Below are positions 1 through 6,129 of a stretch of DNA of 7,190 nucleotides, piece by piece. This DNA is from Chloroflexi bacterium UBA6019 (GTDB taxonomy: Bacteria; Chloroflexota; Dormibacteria; Dormibacterales; Dormibacteraceae): contig DIZV01000007.1 of the NCBI GenBank assembly GCA_002427995.1, positions 857-8,046 on the forward strand. The letters are read 5' to 3'. Positions within the stretch are counted from its first letter, which is position 1; every line of letters begins with the position of its first letter. The notes beneath the pieces were generated by a model. The model was given only the letters and a program-made list of their open reading frames with translations, was not told the DNA's origin and made no database searches. The position numbers and the translations under genes are program-made.

Positions 1-584
1 CTGAAGTCGAGCGGGCTCCGCTTGCGCGGGTCGGGGTCGCCCTTGGTGCCCGCCTGCAACTTCTCGCTGGTGTTGCCGCTCAGCCGGCCATAAGCCGGGA
101 AGCTGGAGATGTCGTAGTAGACGTTGCCGTCCGCCTCGTACGCGTGCCCGCGCTCGATCAGCATCGCCACCAGCTCGACCATCCGCGGCACGTATTCGGT
201 GGCGCGCGGGAAGTCGGCTGCGGGCCGGATGTTGAGGAGCGCCTCGTCGCCGAGGAAGGCCTCGGTGTAGTACGCCGCGATCTCGGCCGGCGACTTCTTC
301 TCGAGCCGCGCCGAGACGAGCATCTTGTCCTCGCCGCGGTCGAAAGAGTCGTCGGTCAGGTGGCCCACGTCGGTGATGTTCTTCACCTGCCGGACCTGGT
401 TGCCGTTGTACTCGAGCACTCGCACCAGCAGGTCGGCGAAGAGGTAGGTGCGCAGGTTCCCGACGTGGGCGTAGCGATAAACGGTGGGACCGCAGGTGTA
501 GATGGAAACCTCTCCCCGCCGGAGTGGTTTGAGCTCCTGCTTTGAGCGCCCGAGCGTGTTGTAGAGGCGGATCGGTGGTCCCAA
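1..584 (-). CDS. cysS: Cysteinyl-tRNA synthetase, N-terminal part (runs off left edge)
   Basis: This is the cytoplasmic class I aminoacyl-tRNA synthetase that activates cysteine with ATP and loads it onto tRNA-Cys. Reading leftward, 194 residues are visible. The opening IRLYNTLGR matches the usual CysS start. Near residues 29-33 is YTCGP, whose Cys31 corresponds to the first zinc/cysteine-binding cysteine. HVGN at residues 40-43 is the CysS form of the class I HIGH motif. KNITDVGHLTDD and, close to the cut, YGRLSGN and RKRSPLDF are also typical. The C-terminal half, with the remaining zinc ligands and the KMSKS loop, lies outside the window. An in-frame TAG at 597-599 limits the start. TTG at 582-584 is the only reasonable initiator before RLYN, with an AGG (591-593) six bases upstream as a weak ribosome site. 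The paralogue MshC (mycothiol cysteine ligase) is unlikely, because the residues around the cysteine and HVGN motifs are those of CysS. Confidence 0.95.
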   Translation of the reverse strand, partial: MGPPIRLYNTLGRSKQELKPLRRGEVSIYTCGPTVYRYAHVGNLRTYLFADLLVRVLEYNGNQVRQVKNITDVGHLTDDSFDRGEDKMLVSARLEKKSPAEIAAYYTEAFLGDEALLNIRPAADFPRATEYVPRMVELVAMLIERGHAYEADGNVYYDISSFPAYGRLSGNTSEKLQAGTKGDPDPRKRSPLDF

Positions 585-608
585 CTCAAACCTATGCTAG
601 TGAGCCTC

Positions 609-1598
609 ATGAAGGCCATCAGCCTTGACGGCTCGACTGCCACCGCCGCCGAGATCAGCGGGCGCGTGCTGACCCATGACCTCGGGCCCGACCTCCGCAA
701 GGGGACGATCCTCGCGGCCGAGCACCTGGACCGGCTGCGCGGCCACCGCGAGGTGCATGCGGTCGAGCTGGAACCAGGAGACATCCACGAGGACCTGGCG
801 GGCCGGCGCCTGGCCGAGGCGATCGCCAAACTCGGTCCGCTCCGGGTCGAAGGGCCGATCCAGAGCCAGTACCGTCTGGTGGCGACCAGGCGCGGCCTGC
901 TGCGGGTCAACGCCGAGCTCGTCGGGAAGATCAACGCACTTTCCGGCGTCGCCCTTTTCACGCTCTTCGACGGCCAGGCGGTGGAGGTGGGCGAGGAGGT
1001 TGCGGGCTGCAAGGTGACGCCCGTGGCCGTGCCCGAGCAGGTCGTCCGCGAGGCGGCCTACATGGCGCTCGAGTTCCGGGTCCTGGAGCTTTTGCCCTTC
1101 CTGCCGCTGCGAACCGCGATCGTCGTCACCGAGAAGCTGAAGCCCAAGGCCCGCGCCCTTTTTGCGGAGGCCGTCTCGCGCAAGCTGGGCTGGTACGGGG
1201 CCGACCTGCTCGGGGTGGAGGAGGTCGCGCGCAGCCGTCCGTCCGTCGCGGCCGCCTATGCCCATACCGCGGAGGCGGGGGCCGATCTGGTGCTCTTCGC
1301 GGGGGCCTCGTCGATCGACCCCCTCGATCCAGCCTACTCGGAGCTTGAGCGTGCGGGCGGGGAGCTGATCCGGTTCGGGATGCCGGCCCACCCGGGTTCG
1401 ATGCTCTGGATGGGGCGGCTTGGCCGATCGGCCGTCCTCGGCATCGCGTCCTGCGCCGGCTTCGGCAAGAACAGCTCGCTCGACCTGGTGCTCCCCTTCG
1501 TCTTCTCCGGCTCGCCGATCGACCTCGCCGGGCTCGGCCACGGCGGGCTGATCGAGAGGTCGGCGGGCCGCCGCTTCCCCGCCTACGAGAAGCCCTGA
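609..1598 (+). CDS. MoeA/MoCF-like molybdopterin-binding protein
   Basis: A 329-residue protein with the MoCF (molybdopterin-binding) fold found in MoeA, MoaB and CinA. Members bind molybdopterin or act in late molybdenum-cofactor handling; the exact role here is not evident. The C-terminal third carries the family signature: DLVLFAGASSIDP around residues 227-237 (phosphate/pterin-binding loop), GMPAHPGSML at 257-266, and SCAGFGKNSSLDLVLP at 281-296. The N-terminal ~140 residues (HDLGPDLRKG, AVELEPGDIHEDL) resemble stand-alone molybdopterin-binding proteins rather than full MoeA, which is usually about 400 residues and multi-domain. ATG 609 is chosen because GTGAG at 600-604 gives a weak ribosome site; ATG 594 (five more residues) and GTG 600 are in-frame alternatives. 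The gene diverges from cysS and converges on the DUF309 gene, stopping 7 bases short of it. No other cofactor-synthesis gene is in view. Family assignment is fairly secure, function is not. Confidence 0.8.
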   Translation: MKAISLDGSTATAAEISGRVLTHDLGPDLRKGTILAAEHLDRLRGHREVHAVELEPGDIHEDLAGRRLAEAIAKLGPLRVEGPIQSQYRLVATRRGLLRVNAELVGKINALSGVALFTLFDGQAVEVGEEVAGCKVTPVAVPEQVVREAAYMALEFRVLELLPFLPLRTAIVVTEKLKPKARALFAEAVSRKLGWYGADLLGVEEVARSRPSVAAAYAHTAEAGADLVLFAGASSIDPLDPAYSELERAGGELIRFGMPAHPGSMLWMGRLGRSAVLGIASCAGFGKNSSLDLVLPFVFSGSPIDLAGLGHGGLIERSAGRRFPAYEKP

Positions 1599-1605
1599 CC
1601 GGCGG

Positions 1606-1944
1606 CTACCTCCGCTCGATCCTCGGCAGCTCGAGGACAGGCCAGGCCTCAGCCTTCAGCGCCGCCAGCAGGGCGTCGACCGCCGTCAGCAGGGGAGCCA
1701 GCGCGACCCGGTGGTGGACCGCCGGGTAGCCGCGCAGGTAGGCTGTGCCGCCACGCCACTTGTTGACGGTGCCTCGACGGTTCCCGCGGCGGTAGTGGAG
1801 GCAGCCCGCGGCGACCTGGATCAGGCCCTTGTAGAAGCCGCCGTCAGGCCCCTGCCGGTCCTCCATCCACGTCTCCTCCCAGGCTTCGTGCGCCTCCCAG
1901 TAGAGGCCCTGGTTGAAGAGCTCGATGCCGCGGGTCAGGCTCAC
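1606..1944 (-). CDS. DUF309 family protein
   Basis: A 112-residue soluble, mostly helical protein of the DUF309 family (function unknown, widespread in bacteria and archaea). Visible signatures are the N-terminal helix FNQGLYWEAHEAWEETW at residues 10-26, with the conserved E17-A-H19-E and W-E-E elements, and the second block GLIQVAAGCLHYRRGN at 40-55, followed by KWRGGTAYLRGYP. These conserved His, Glu and Trp residues look like a possible active or metal site, but no activity is established. The start is the GTG at 1942-1944, which overlaps the TGA of the upstream EamA gene (GTGA). There is no clear ribosome site of its own, so translation probably depends on coupling to the transporter gene. 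Length matches the family. The C-terminal residues after about 75 are less conserved (ALKAEAWPVLELPRIERR). The longer in-frame reading back to 2778 is only the other frame of the transporter gene. Confidence 0.88.
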   Translation of the reverse strand: MSLTRGIELFNQGLYWEAHEAWEETWMEDRQGPDGGFYKGLIQVAAGCLHYRRGNRRGTVNKWRGGTAYLRGYPAVHHRVALAPLLTAVDALLAALKAEAWPVLELPRIERR

Positions 1945-2771
1945 GTCGCGAGCAGCATGCCGAGCACGACAAGGATGGAGCCGGCTGCGAAGCCGAGCGT
2001 GAGCGGGAAGTGGAAGATCGGGATGCTGAGCGCGATGCCGACAACTGGCTGGGCAAGGAAGAAGACCGAGGCCGTGACGGCGGGGAGTCGTTCGACGCCC
2101 CGATACCACGCCCACCAGGCGAGCGCGGTGGCGAACACCCCCAGGTAGAGTGCGCCGAGGACCGCGGCGCCGGTCAGGGCGAGGTGGTTGCCGGCGAGGA
2201 GCTCCACGGCCGTGCCGGGGATCATCAGCGGCATCGCCCAGACGCTGGCGCCCGCCGTTATCTCGAGCGCGCCCAGCCGCCTGACGAGCGGGGCCCCGAA
2301 CACGGTGTAGGCCGCCCAGGTGAGCGACGCGCCGACCAGCAGCAGGTCGCCGAGCAGCGACCGGCCGGTCGCGCCGCCCGAGACGGCAACGGCGCCGGCG
2401 AGAGCGACGCCGATCCCTGCCCACTGGCGCGGCCCCGTCCGCTCGCGCAGGAAGAGTGGGGCGAGCACGGCGACGAAGACGGGGGTCAGCAGGGTCAGCA
2501 GGCTCCCGGCGGCGGCGCCGGCCAGGTCGGTCCCCCAGAACTGGAGCATCAGGGTCCCCGCCAGGAGAGCACCGAGGCCCGCCAATCGCCGGTCGCGGAG
2601 CGCCGGTAGCCGGCGGAGAACCGCCCCCAGCACGGCCAGCCCGATCAGCAGGCGAACGAGCCCGAGGGTGATCGGCGGAATGGCGTCGAAGGTGAGGCGG
2701 CTGACAACGTACATCCCTCCCCAGAGGGACGCTGCCAACAGCGGCCAGGCTAGCTCGCGTCGGGCGGACAT
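1941..2771 (-). CDS. EamA/DMT-superfamily transporter (RhaT/YdcZ-like permease)
   Basis: A 276-residue inner-membrane protein of the drug/metabolite transporter superfamily. It has the typical ten-helix, two-EamA-repeat layout: repeat one at about residues 8-130 and repeat two at about 143-275. Typical elements are AWPLLAASLWGGMYVVSRL in helix 1, LTLLTPVFVAVLAPLFLRER at the end of repeat one, and the matching FFLAQPVVGIALS in repeat two. Such proteins export or import amino acids, nucleosides or other small metabolites; the substrate cannot be read from sequence. ATG 2769-2771 (MSARREL) puts helix 1 right at the N-terminus, as usual in the family. GAGAG at 2781-2785 lies nine bases upstream as a modest ribosome site. 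An open frame continues upstream to 3260, but that extension is low-complexity and antisense to the next gene, so it is not used. The stop overlaps the DUF309 start by four bases, indicating one two-gene operon. Confidence 0.92.
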   Translation of the reverse strand: MSARRELAWPLLAASLWGGMYVVSRLTFDAIPPITLGLVRLLIGLAVLGAVLRRLPALRDRRLAGLGALLAGTLMLQFWGTDLAGAAAGSLLTLLTPVFVAVLAPLFLRERTGPRQWAGIGVALAGAVAVSGGATGRSLLGDLLLVGASLTWAAYTVFGAPLVRRLGALEITAGASVWAMPLMIPGTAVELLAGNHLALTGAAVLGALYLGVFATALAWWAWYRGVERLPAVTASVFFLAQPVVGIALSIPIFHFPLTLGFAAGSILVVLGMLLAT

Positions 2772-2906
2772 CGGCCAATTCTCTCGCCTCGTACCATTGG
2801 TGACCGGGATGGTCCTGGGCGCGAAACTGCTGACCGAGCTGGTGGGGAGCTCGGCTCCGCCTACCGCCCCGTTCCTCCGCCAGCGACCTAACCGCTGAGC
2901 CCTTCG
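2772..2906. promoter_or_regulatory. Divergent intergenic region between EamA and the PrsW cluster
   Basis: This 135-base stretch separates the two divergently oriented operons and must hold at least part of the promoters of both, unless they reach into coding sequence. I cannot point to a convincing -35/-10 pair on either strand. It contains an inverted repeat (listed separately), and the weak ribosome site of the transporter at 2781-2785. On the plus side a GAG at 2897-2899 lies seven bases before ATG 2907. No small gene with a credible product is visible. Confidence 0.4.
2834..2854. repeat. Perfect 7-base inverted repeat (hairpin or operator candidate)
   Basis: CCGAGCT at 2834-2840 is followed, after the 7-base spacer GGTGGGG, by its exact reverse complement AGCTCGG at 2848-2854. 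In RNA this forms a short GC-rich stem. It overlaps a second, mutually exclusive stem: GGAGC at 2846-2850 with GCTCC at 2854-2858 around a three-base loop. No U-tract follows on either strand, so it is not a standard intrinsic terminator. It could be a dimeric-repressor operator or a leader structure, or it could be chance in GC-rich DNA. Confidence 0.35.
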
Positions 2907-3392
2907 ATGGTTGCAGCCGCCGACGAGACGCGGGCGATCTTTCGGCTCCTGGTCGGACTCGGCATCGCGGGCGTTGTGATACTCGCGATCGGCCTGGCCC
3001 AGTTCGTCCATTTCGAGCCTCCCGGCCAACGAACCGGCCTGAGCGCGCGGATCACCGGCGTCTACGGTTTCGACCGGAAGACGGGATCGACCTTCGGGCC
3101 GAACCGGGACCACTTCCGGACCGATGAGCCGTTCGCCGCGGCCGTCGATTGGAGCGGACTGCCGCCCGCCGTGGTCGTGGGCGCGGGTTGGTTCAGTGGC
3201 GGGTTCTCGCTCGCCGCCGGCGGTGTCGGCCCGGCAGGCGCCGGTACCCTCGGCGAGCACTCGGTGGTGCCGGTCAACTTCGGTGCCAGGCGCTTCCCCG
3301 CGGGCCGCTACGAGTTTGTCGTCGAGCGCTATGCGGCCGGACGGCCGGTGGAGGTCCTGGCCCGCACGACGATCGTCGTGGTCGGGTCGTGA
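2907..3392 (+). CDS. Membrane-anchored protein of unknown function
   Basis: A 161-residue protein I do not recognise. Residues 1-10 are a short cytoplasmic start, and residues 11-33 form one clear hydrophobic helix (IFRLLVGLGIAGVVILAIGLAQF). It is better read as an N-terminal membrane anchor than a cleaved signal, because no AxA-type cleavage site follows. The remaining ~125 residues should lie outside the membrane. They look beta-rich, with alternating hydrophobic strands such as AVVVGAGWF and, near the C-terminus, PAGRYEFVVERYAAGRPVEV and TTIVVV. That last pattern is reminiscent of an Ig-like or other beta-sandwich extracellular domain. There are no cysteines, no obvious catalytic motif and no lipobox. 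An in-frame TAA at 2889-2891 makes ATG 2907 the likely start. The stop overlaps the GTG start of the PrsW-type protease by four bases, so the two are probably translated together. A partner or substrate of the protease is a possibility, but inferred from position alone. Confidence 0.75.
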   Translation: MVAAADETRAIFRLLVGLGIAGVVILAIGLAQFVHFEPPGQRTGLSARITGVYGFDRKTGSTFGPNRDHFRTDEPFAAAVDWSGLPPAVVVGAGWFSGGFSLAAGGVGPAGAGTLGEHSVVPVNFGARRFPAGRYEFVVERYAAGRPVEVLARTTIVVVGS

Positions 3393-4720
3393 GCTCGATG
3401 GCGCCGCCGCCCGCCGCCGCCTACCCGAGGGCCCACCGGCCGCCGCGCTACCGGCTCGCGGCGGCGCTCGGCGGCGGGATCCTGGCGGCCATGGTGCTCG
3501 GCTCGCTGGTCGACCTTGTCGCTCTTCAGAGCGTGACCGCGCTGCTCGACCTGGCCGGGCTCCTTGTGGTCGGGCTGTTCTCCACCGGTACCTGGCTCAT
3601 CATCCGCGCCGTCGATCACGAGCCGGAGCGGCGTCGCCGCCACCTGTCGGGGGCCGCGATCGTCCTCGCGCTCGCCCTTGGCCTTTTCTTCTTCGCCGTC
3701 AACCTGCTCAACGCTCGGCTGAACCTGTTCGGCGTGCTCCTCTGCCTGCCCACCACCGGCTTCGCCCTCTTCCTGCTCCGGCGGGCCGATTACAACGAGC
3801 GAGAACCCTGGCGGCTGGTCCTGGTGGCTGCGGGCTGGGGCGCCGTCGTCGCCACCACCCTGGCGCTGCTCTTCGAGAGCCTTTGGAGCCACACGATCGA
3901 CGCCGGTCTCATCCCCGGTCCCGGGCAGTCGGTCGCGACCGCGTTCAACGCCGCGCTCTTCGAGGAGATTCCCAAGGGCCTCGCCGTGCTCCTCCTCTTC
4001 CTGGTCATGCGCAACGAGTTCGACGACGTCGTGGATGGGATCGTCTACGGCGCCGCGGTCGGCCTCGGGTTCAACTTCATGGAGACAGTCGTTTACATGA
4101 GCGTGGGCGGCCTTCCCCAATGGTTCTTCCGGCAGTGGTTCGGGCTCTACCTCGGTCACGCGACCTACACCGCACTGATCGGCGCCGGCATCGGCGTCGC
4201 CCGCCAGCTTCCGGGTCGGGCCCGCAAGGCGGTCGCCGTCGCCTGCGGCTTCAGCGCCGCCATAGCGGCTCATTTCGCCTGGGATGCCTGGCTCTGGTAC
4301 TTCCCGCACCCGAGCGACCCCGGCCTCTACCTGCTCAGCATCCCGCTCCAATACATCGGGATTACGGGCCCCTTCTTCGTCGCCGTCCTCGCCCTCCTGG
4401 TGCTCGGCCTGCGGGCTGAAGGCCGGGCCCTCGCCCGCGAGTTCGCCGCCGAGGCCGCGCTCCCCGACGGTGCCGTGCTGCCGGCCGAGGCGCCGATCCT
4501 CTCCTCGGTCAGGCGGCGGGTGGAGGCGCGATTCCGGATGCTGGGCCTGCGCGGCCTGGGCGGCTATCTCTGGCTGCGGAGGCTGCAGCGGGCTCAGATC
4601 GACCTCGCGATGGAGCGCTGGCATCGGGCCCGGATGGAGATCGACACCCCCCTGGAGGCGGAGCTGAGGCTGCGCGACCGGGTCCTCGCAATTCGATCGG
4701 GAAGCAAGCCGCCACCTTAA
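3389..4720 (+). CDS. PrsW-family intramembrane protease
   Basis: A 443-residue multi-pass membrane protein of the PrsW family (MEROPS M82, related to CAAX/Rce1-type glutamate-dependent membrane proteases). Bacillus PrsW makes the first cut in the anti-sigma factor RsiW; the substrate here is unknown. Active-site motifs are intact: FEEIPKG at residues 191-197 (E192, E193, K196), FDDVVDGIVYGAAVG at 211-225, NFMET at 229-233 (E232), GHATYTALIG at 256-265 (H257), and AHFAWD at 294-299 (H295, D299). About nine or ten membrane helices lie between residues 24 and 341. After the last comes a charged tail of about 100 residues, rich in Arg and Glu, probably cytoplasmic. Residues 1-20 are Pro/Ala-rich. 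GTG 3389 is taken as start because it overlaps the upstream TGA; ATG 3398 (three residues shorter) is equally possible. It forms one plus-strand unit with the genes at 2907 and 4732. Confidence 0.94.
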   Translation: MSSMAPPPAAAYPRAHRPPRYRLAAALGGGILAAMVLGSLVDLVALQSVTALLDLAGLLVVGLFSTGTWLIIRAVDHEPERRRRHLSGAAIVLALALGLFFFAVNLLNARLNLFGVLLCLPTTGFALFLLRRADYNEREPWRLVLVAAGWGAVVATTLALLFESLWSHTIDAGLIPGPGQSVATAFNAALFEEIPKGLAVLLLFLVMRNEFDDVVDGIVYGAAVGLGFNFMETVVYMSVGGLPQWFFRQWFGLYLGHATYTALIGAGIGVARQLPGRARKAVAVACGFSAAIAAHFAWDAWLWYFPHPSDPGLYLLSIPLQYIGITGPFFVAVLALLVLGLRAEGRALAREFAAEAALPDGAVLPAEAPILSSVRRRVEARFRMLGLRGLGGYLWLRRLQRAQIDLAMERWHRARMEIDTPLEAELRLRDRVLAIRSGSKPPP

Positions 4721-4731
4721 ACTCCCGGGTG

Positions 4732-6129
4732 ATGGCGGACCTCACCTCGGAGTACTCCCGCGTCAACCTCTCCAGCGACCCCGTCTACCGCTACCTGCAG
4801 ATCACCAAGGGTGGGCCCGACGGCGTGCCCGGCGATTACGCCGAGCAGGACCTCCTCGACTCACCCTGGTTGCAGCGGCTGCGCCGGATTCACCAGCTGC
4901 AGAGCGCCTGGTGGGTCTTCGCCACCGCGGAGCACTCGCGGCTGCAGCATTCGCTCGGTGCGATGCACCTGGCGGGAGAGTGGCTGCGTCACCTCTATCC
5001 GACCCTCTGCCAGGTCCATCCCGACGTCCCCTCCCTGCCCCTGGCGGAGGAGACGCTGCGACTCGCCGGCCTCCTCCACGACGTCGGCCACGGGCCCTTC
5101 GGGCATTTCTTCGACGAGAACTACCTCGACCGCTGGGGAATCGACCACGAGGTGATCGGTCGGCGCCTGATCACGACCGAGCTGAAGCCGCTGATCGAGG
5201 GTGTCGGCGCGTCGCCCCACGGCGACTTCGCGCCGGGGGAGAAGGTCGACGCTCGGTGGATTGCCTACCTGATCGCGAAGGACGAGCTGGAGGGATTCAG
5301 CGCACCGGCCTGGCTGGCCGCACTCCGGCCTCTCCTGACCGGTCCCTTCAGCGCCGACAACATGGACTACGTACCCCGCGACTCCTACATCTGCGGCGTG
5401 GCCACCGGGCCGGTCGACATCCAACGAATCCTCCATTACTCCTTCATCTCGGAGCAGGGCCTGACGATCCACGACCATGCGTCGGAGGCGCTCTTCATGT
5501 TCCTCAGCGCACGCCTCTACCTCTACAACCAGGTCTACTTCCACCGCACCGTCCGGCGGATCGACCTCCAGCTGAGGGAGATCTTCCGCCCCACCATGGA
5601 CCTGATCCTGGGCGGCAACCCGCTCCAGCGGCTCGATCGCTACCGCCACGTCAACGAGTGGTTCCTGATGGACGAGGTGGATCGCTGGGCGCGTGGCGAG
5701 GAGGGGCCGGAGCGACAAGCGCTCGGGCGGCAATGGGGCGATATCGTCGCGCGCCGCCTGAAGTGGAAGCTGATCTACTCCAGCTACATCGAATCCCGCG
5801 ACCTCGAGAGTGGGCTGGTCGCGCTCACCCGCGAACAGTTCGCGGCGCGAATCCGAGCGCAGCTGCCCGAGGCTCTCCGGGCCACCGAGTTCGAAGTTGA
5901 CATCGCTTCTCAGGGCACCAAGGCATTCAACCCGCTGACCGAGGAGACCGACGTCGTGCTCTACGACCCACTCGCCGGCCGCTACGAGCGGAACCGGGTC
6001 ATCGACCTCTTCCGCCGGCTACCGGTCCGAATCTCGCTCTGCCGCATCTTCGCCCGCGACGACGCCCACCGCGAGGAGCTGATCGCGGCCGCCGACCGAG
6101 CCCTCGCGCCGAGCCAGCCTGGGAGCTAG
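4732..6129 (+). CDS. HD-domain phosphohydrolase, SAMHD1/dGTPase-like (COG1078 type)
   Basis: A 465-residue soluble protein of the HD superfamily group that includes SAMHD1 and bacterial dNTP triphosphohydrolases. The likely reaction is hydrolysis of a nucleotide phosphate, perhaps dNTP to deoxynucleoside plus triphosphate; the substrate is not proven. The family start DPVYRY (16-21) and LLDSPWLQRLRRIHQL (41-56) are present. Metal ligands are complete: H73 in QHSLG, H116-D117 in LLHDVGHGPFGHFFD, and D209 in SADNMDYVPRDS; further active-site candidates are H120 and H125, and H139 in DHE. Relative to common relatives, the N-terminal loop carries a few extra residues (GGPDGVPG, 27-34), and the Asp often two before the metal Asp is Ser207. 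The C-terminal ~200 residues are less typical. ATG 4732 is chosen; GTG 4729 directly before it is an alternative. It begins 11 bases after the PrsW stop, so co-transcription is likely. Its TAG stop interlocks with that of the convergent gene. Confidence 0.94.
   Translation: MADLTSEYSRVNLSSDPVYRYLQITKGGPDGVPGDYAEQDLLDSPWLQRLRRIHQLQSAWWVFATAEHSRLQHSLGAMHLAGEWLRHLYPTLCQVHPDVPSLPLAEETLRLAGLLHDVGHGPFGHFFDENYLDRWGIDHEVIGRRLITTELKPLIEGVGASPHGDFAPGEKVDARWIAYLIAKDELEGFSAPAWLAALRPLLTGPFSADNMDYVPRDSYICGVATGPVDIQRILHYSFISEQGLTIHDHASEALFMFLSARLYLYNQVYFHRTVRRIDLQLREIFRPTMDLILGGNPLQRLDRYRHVNEWFLMDEVDRWARGEEGPERQALGRQWGDIVARRLKWKLIYSSYIESRDLESGLVALTREQFAARIRAQLPEALRATEFEVDIASQGTKAFNPLTEETDVVLYDPLAGRYERNRVIDLFRRLPVRISLCRIFARDDAHREELIAAADRALAPSQPGS

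Noticed and set aside
593..598. TATGCT as a -10 box for the molybdopterin-binding gene.
   Set aside because: It matches TATAAT at four of six positions, but there is no -35-like element at a suitable distance, and it overlaps a candidate start codon.
597..1541. Long minus-strand open frame opposite the molybdopterin-binding gene.
   Set aside because: It is rich in Arg, Gly, Asp and His with no recognisable domain; the plus frame carries clear family motifs. Such antisense frames are common in GC-rich DNA.
1599..1605. Terminator between the convergent molybdopterin-binding and DUF309 genes.
   Set aside because: The gap is only seven bases and I see no stem with a T-tract there.
2775..2800. 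TGGTAC followed by a G-rich stretch on the minus strand before the transporter, resembling a T-box core.
   Set aside because: Only the first six bases fit the T-box consensus; the ACCGCG part is missing, and the region is too short for stem I with a specifier loop.
2772..3260. Minus-strand N-terminal extension of the EamA gene (163 extra residues).
   Set aside because: The extension is polar, low-complexity and antisense to the 161-residue gene, whose frame shows a membrane helix and protein-like pattern. EamA proteins begin with helix 1, as they do from ATG 2769-2771.
3124..4419. Plus-strand and minus-strand long frames overlapping the PrsW-type gene.
   Set aside because: They read as Arg/Pro/Ala-rich shadow translations without helices or motifs, whereas the chosen frame holds all PrsW catalytic motifs.
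4861..5733. Minus-strand open frame opposite the HD gene.
   Set aside because: No domain is recognised and the opposite frame has intact HD ligands, so it is a shadow.
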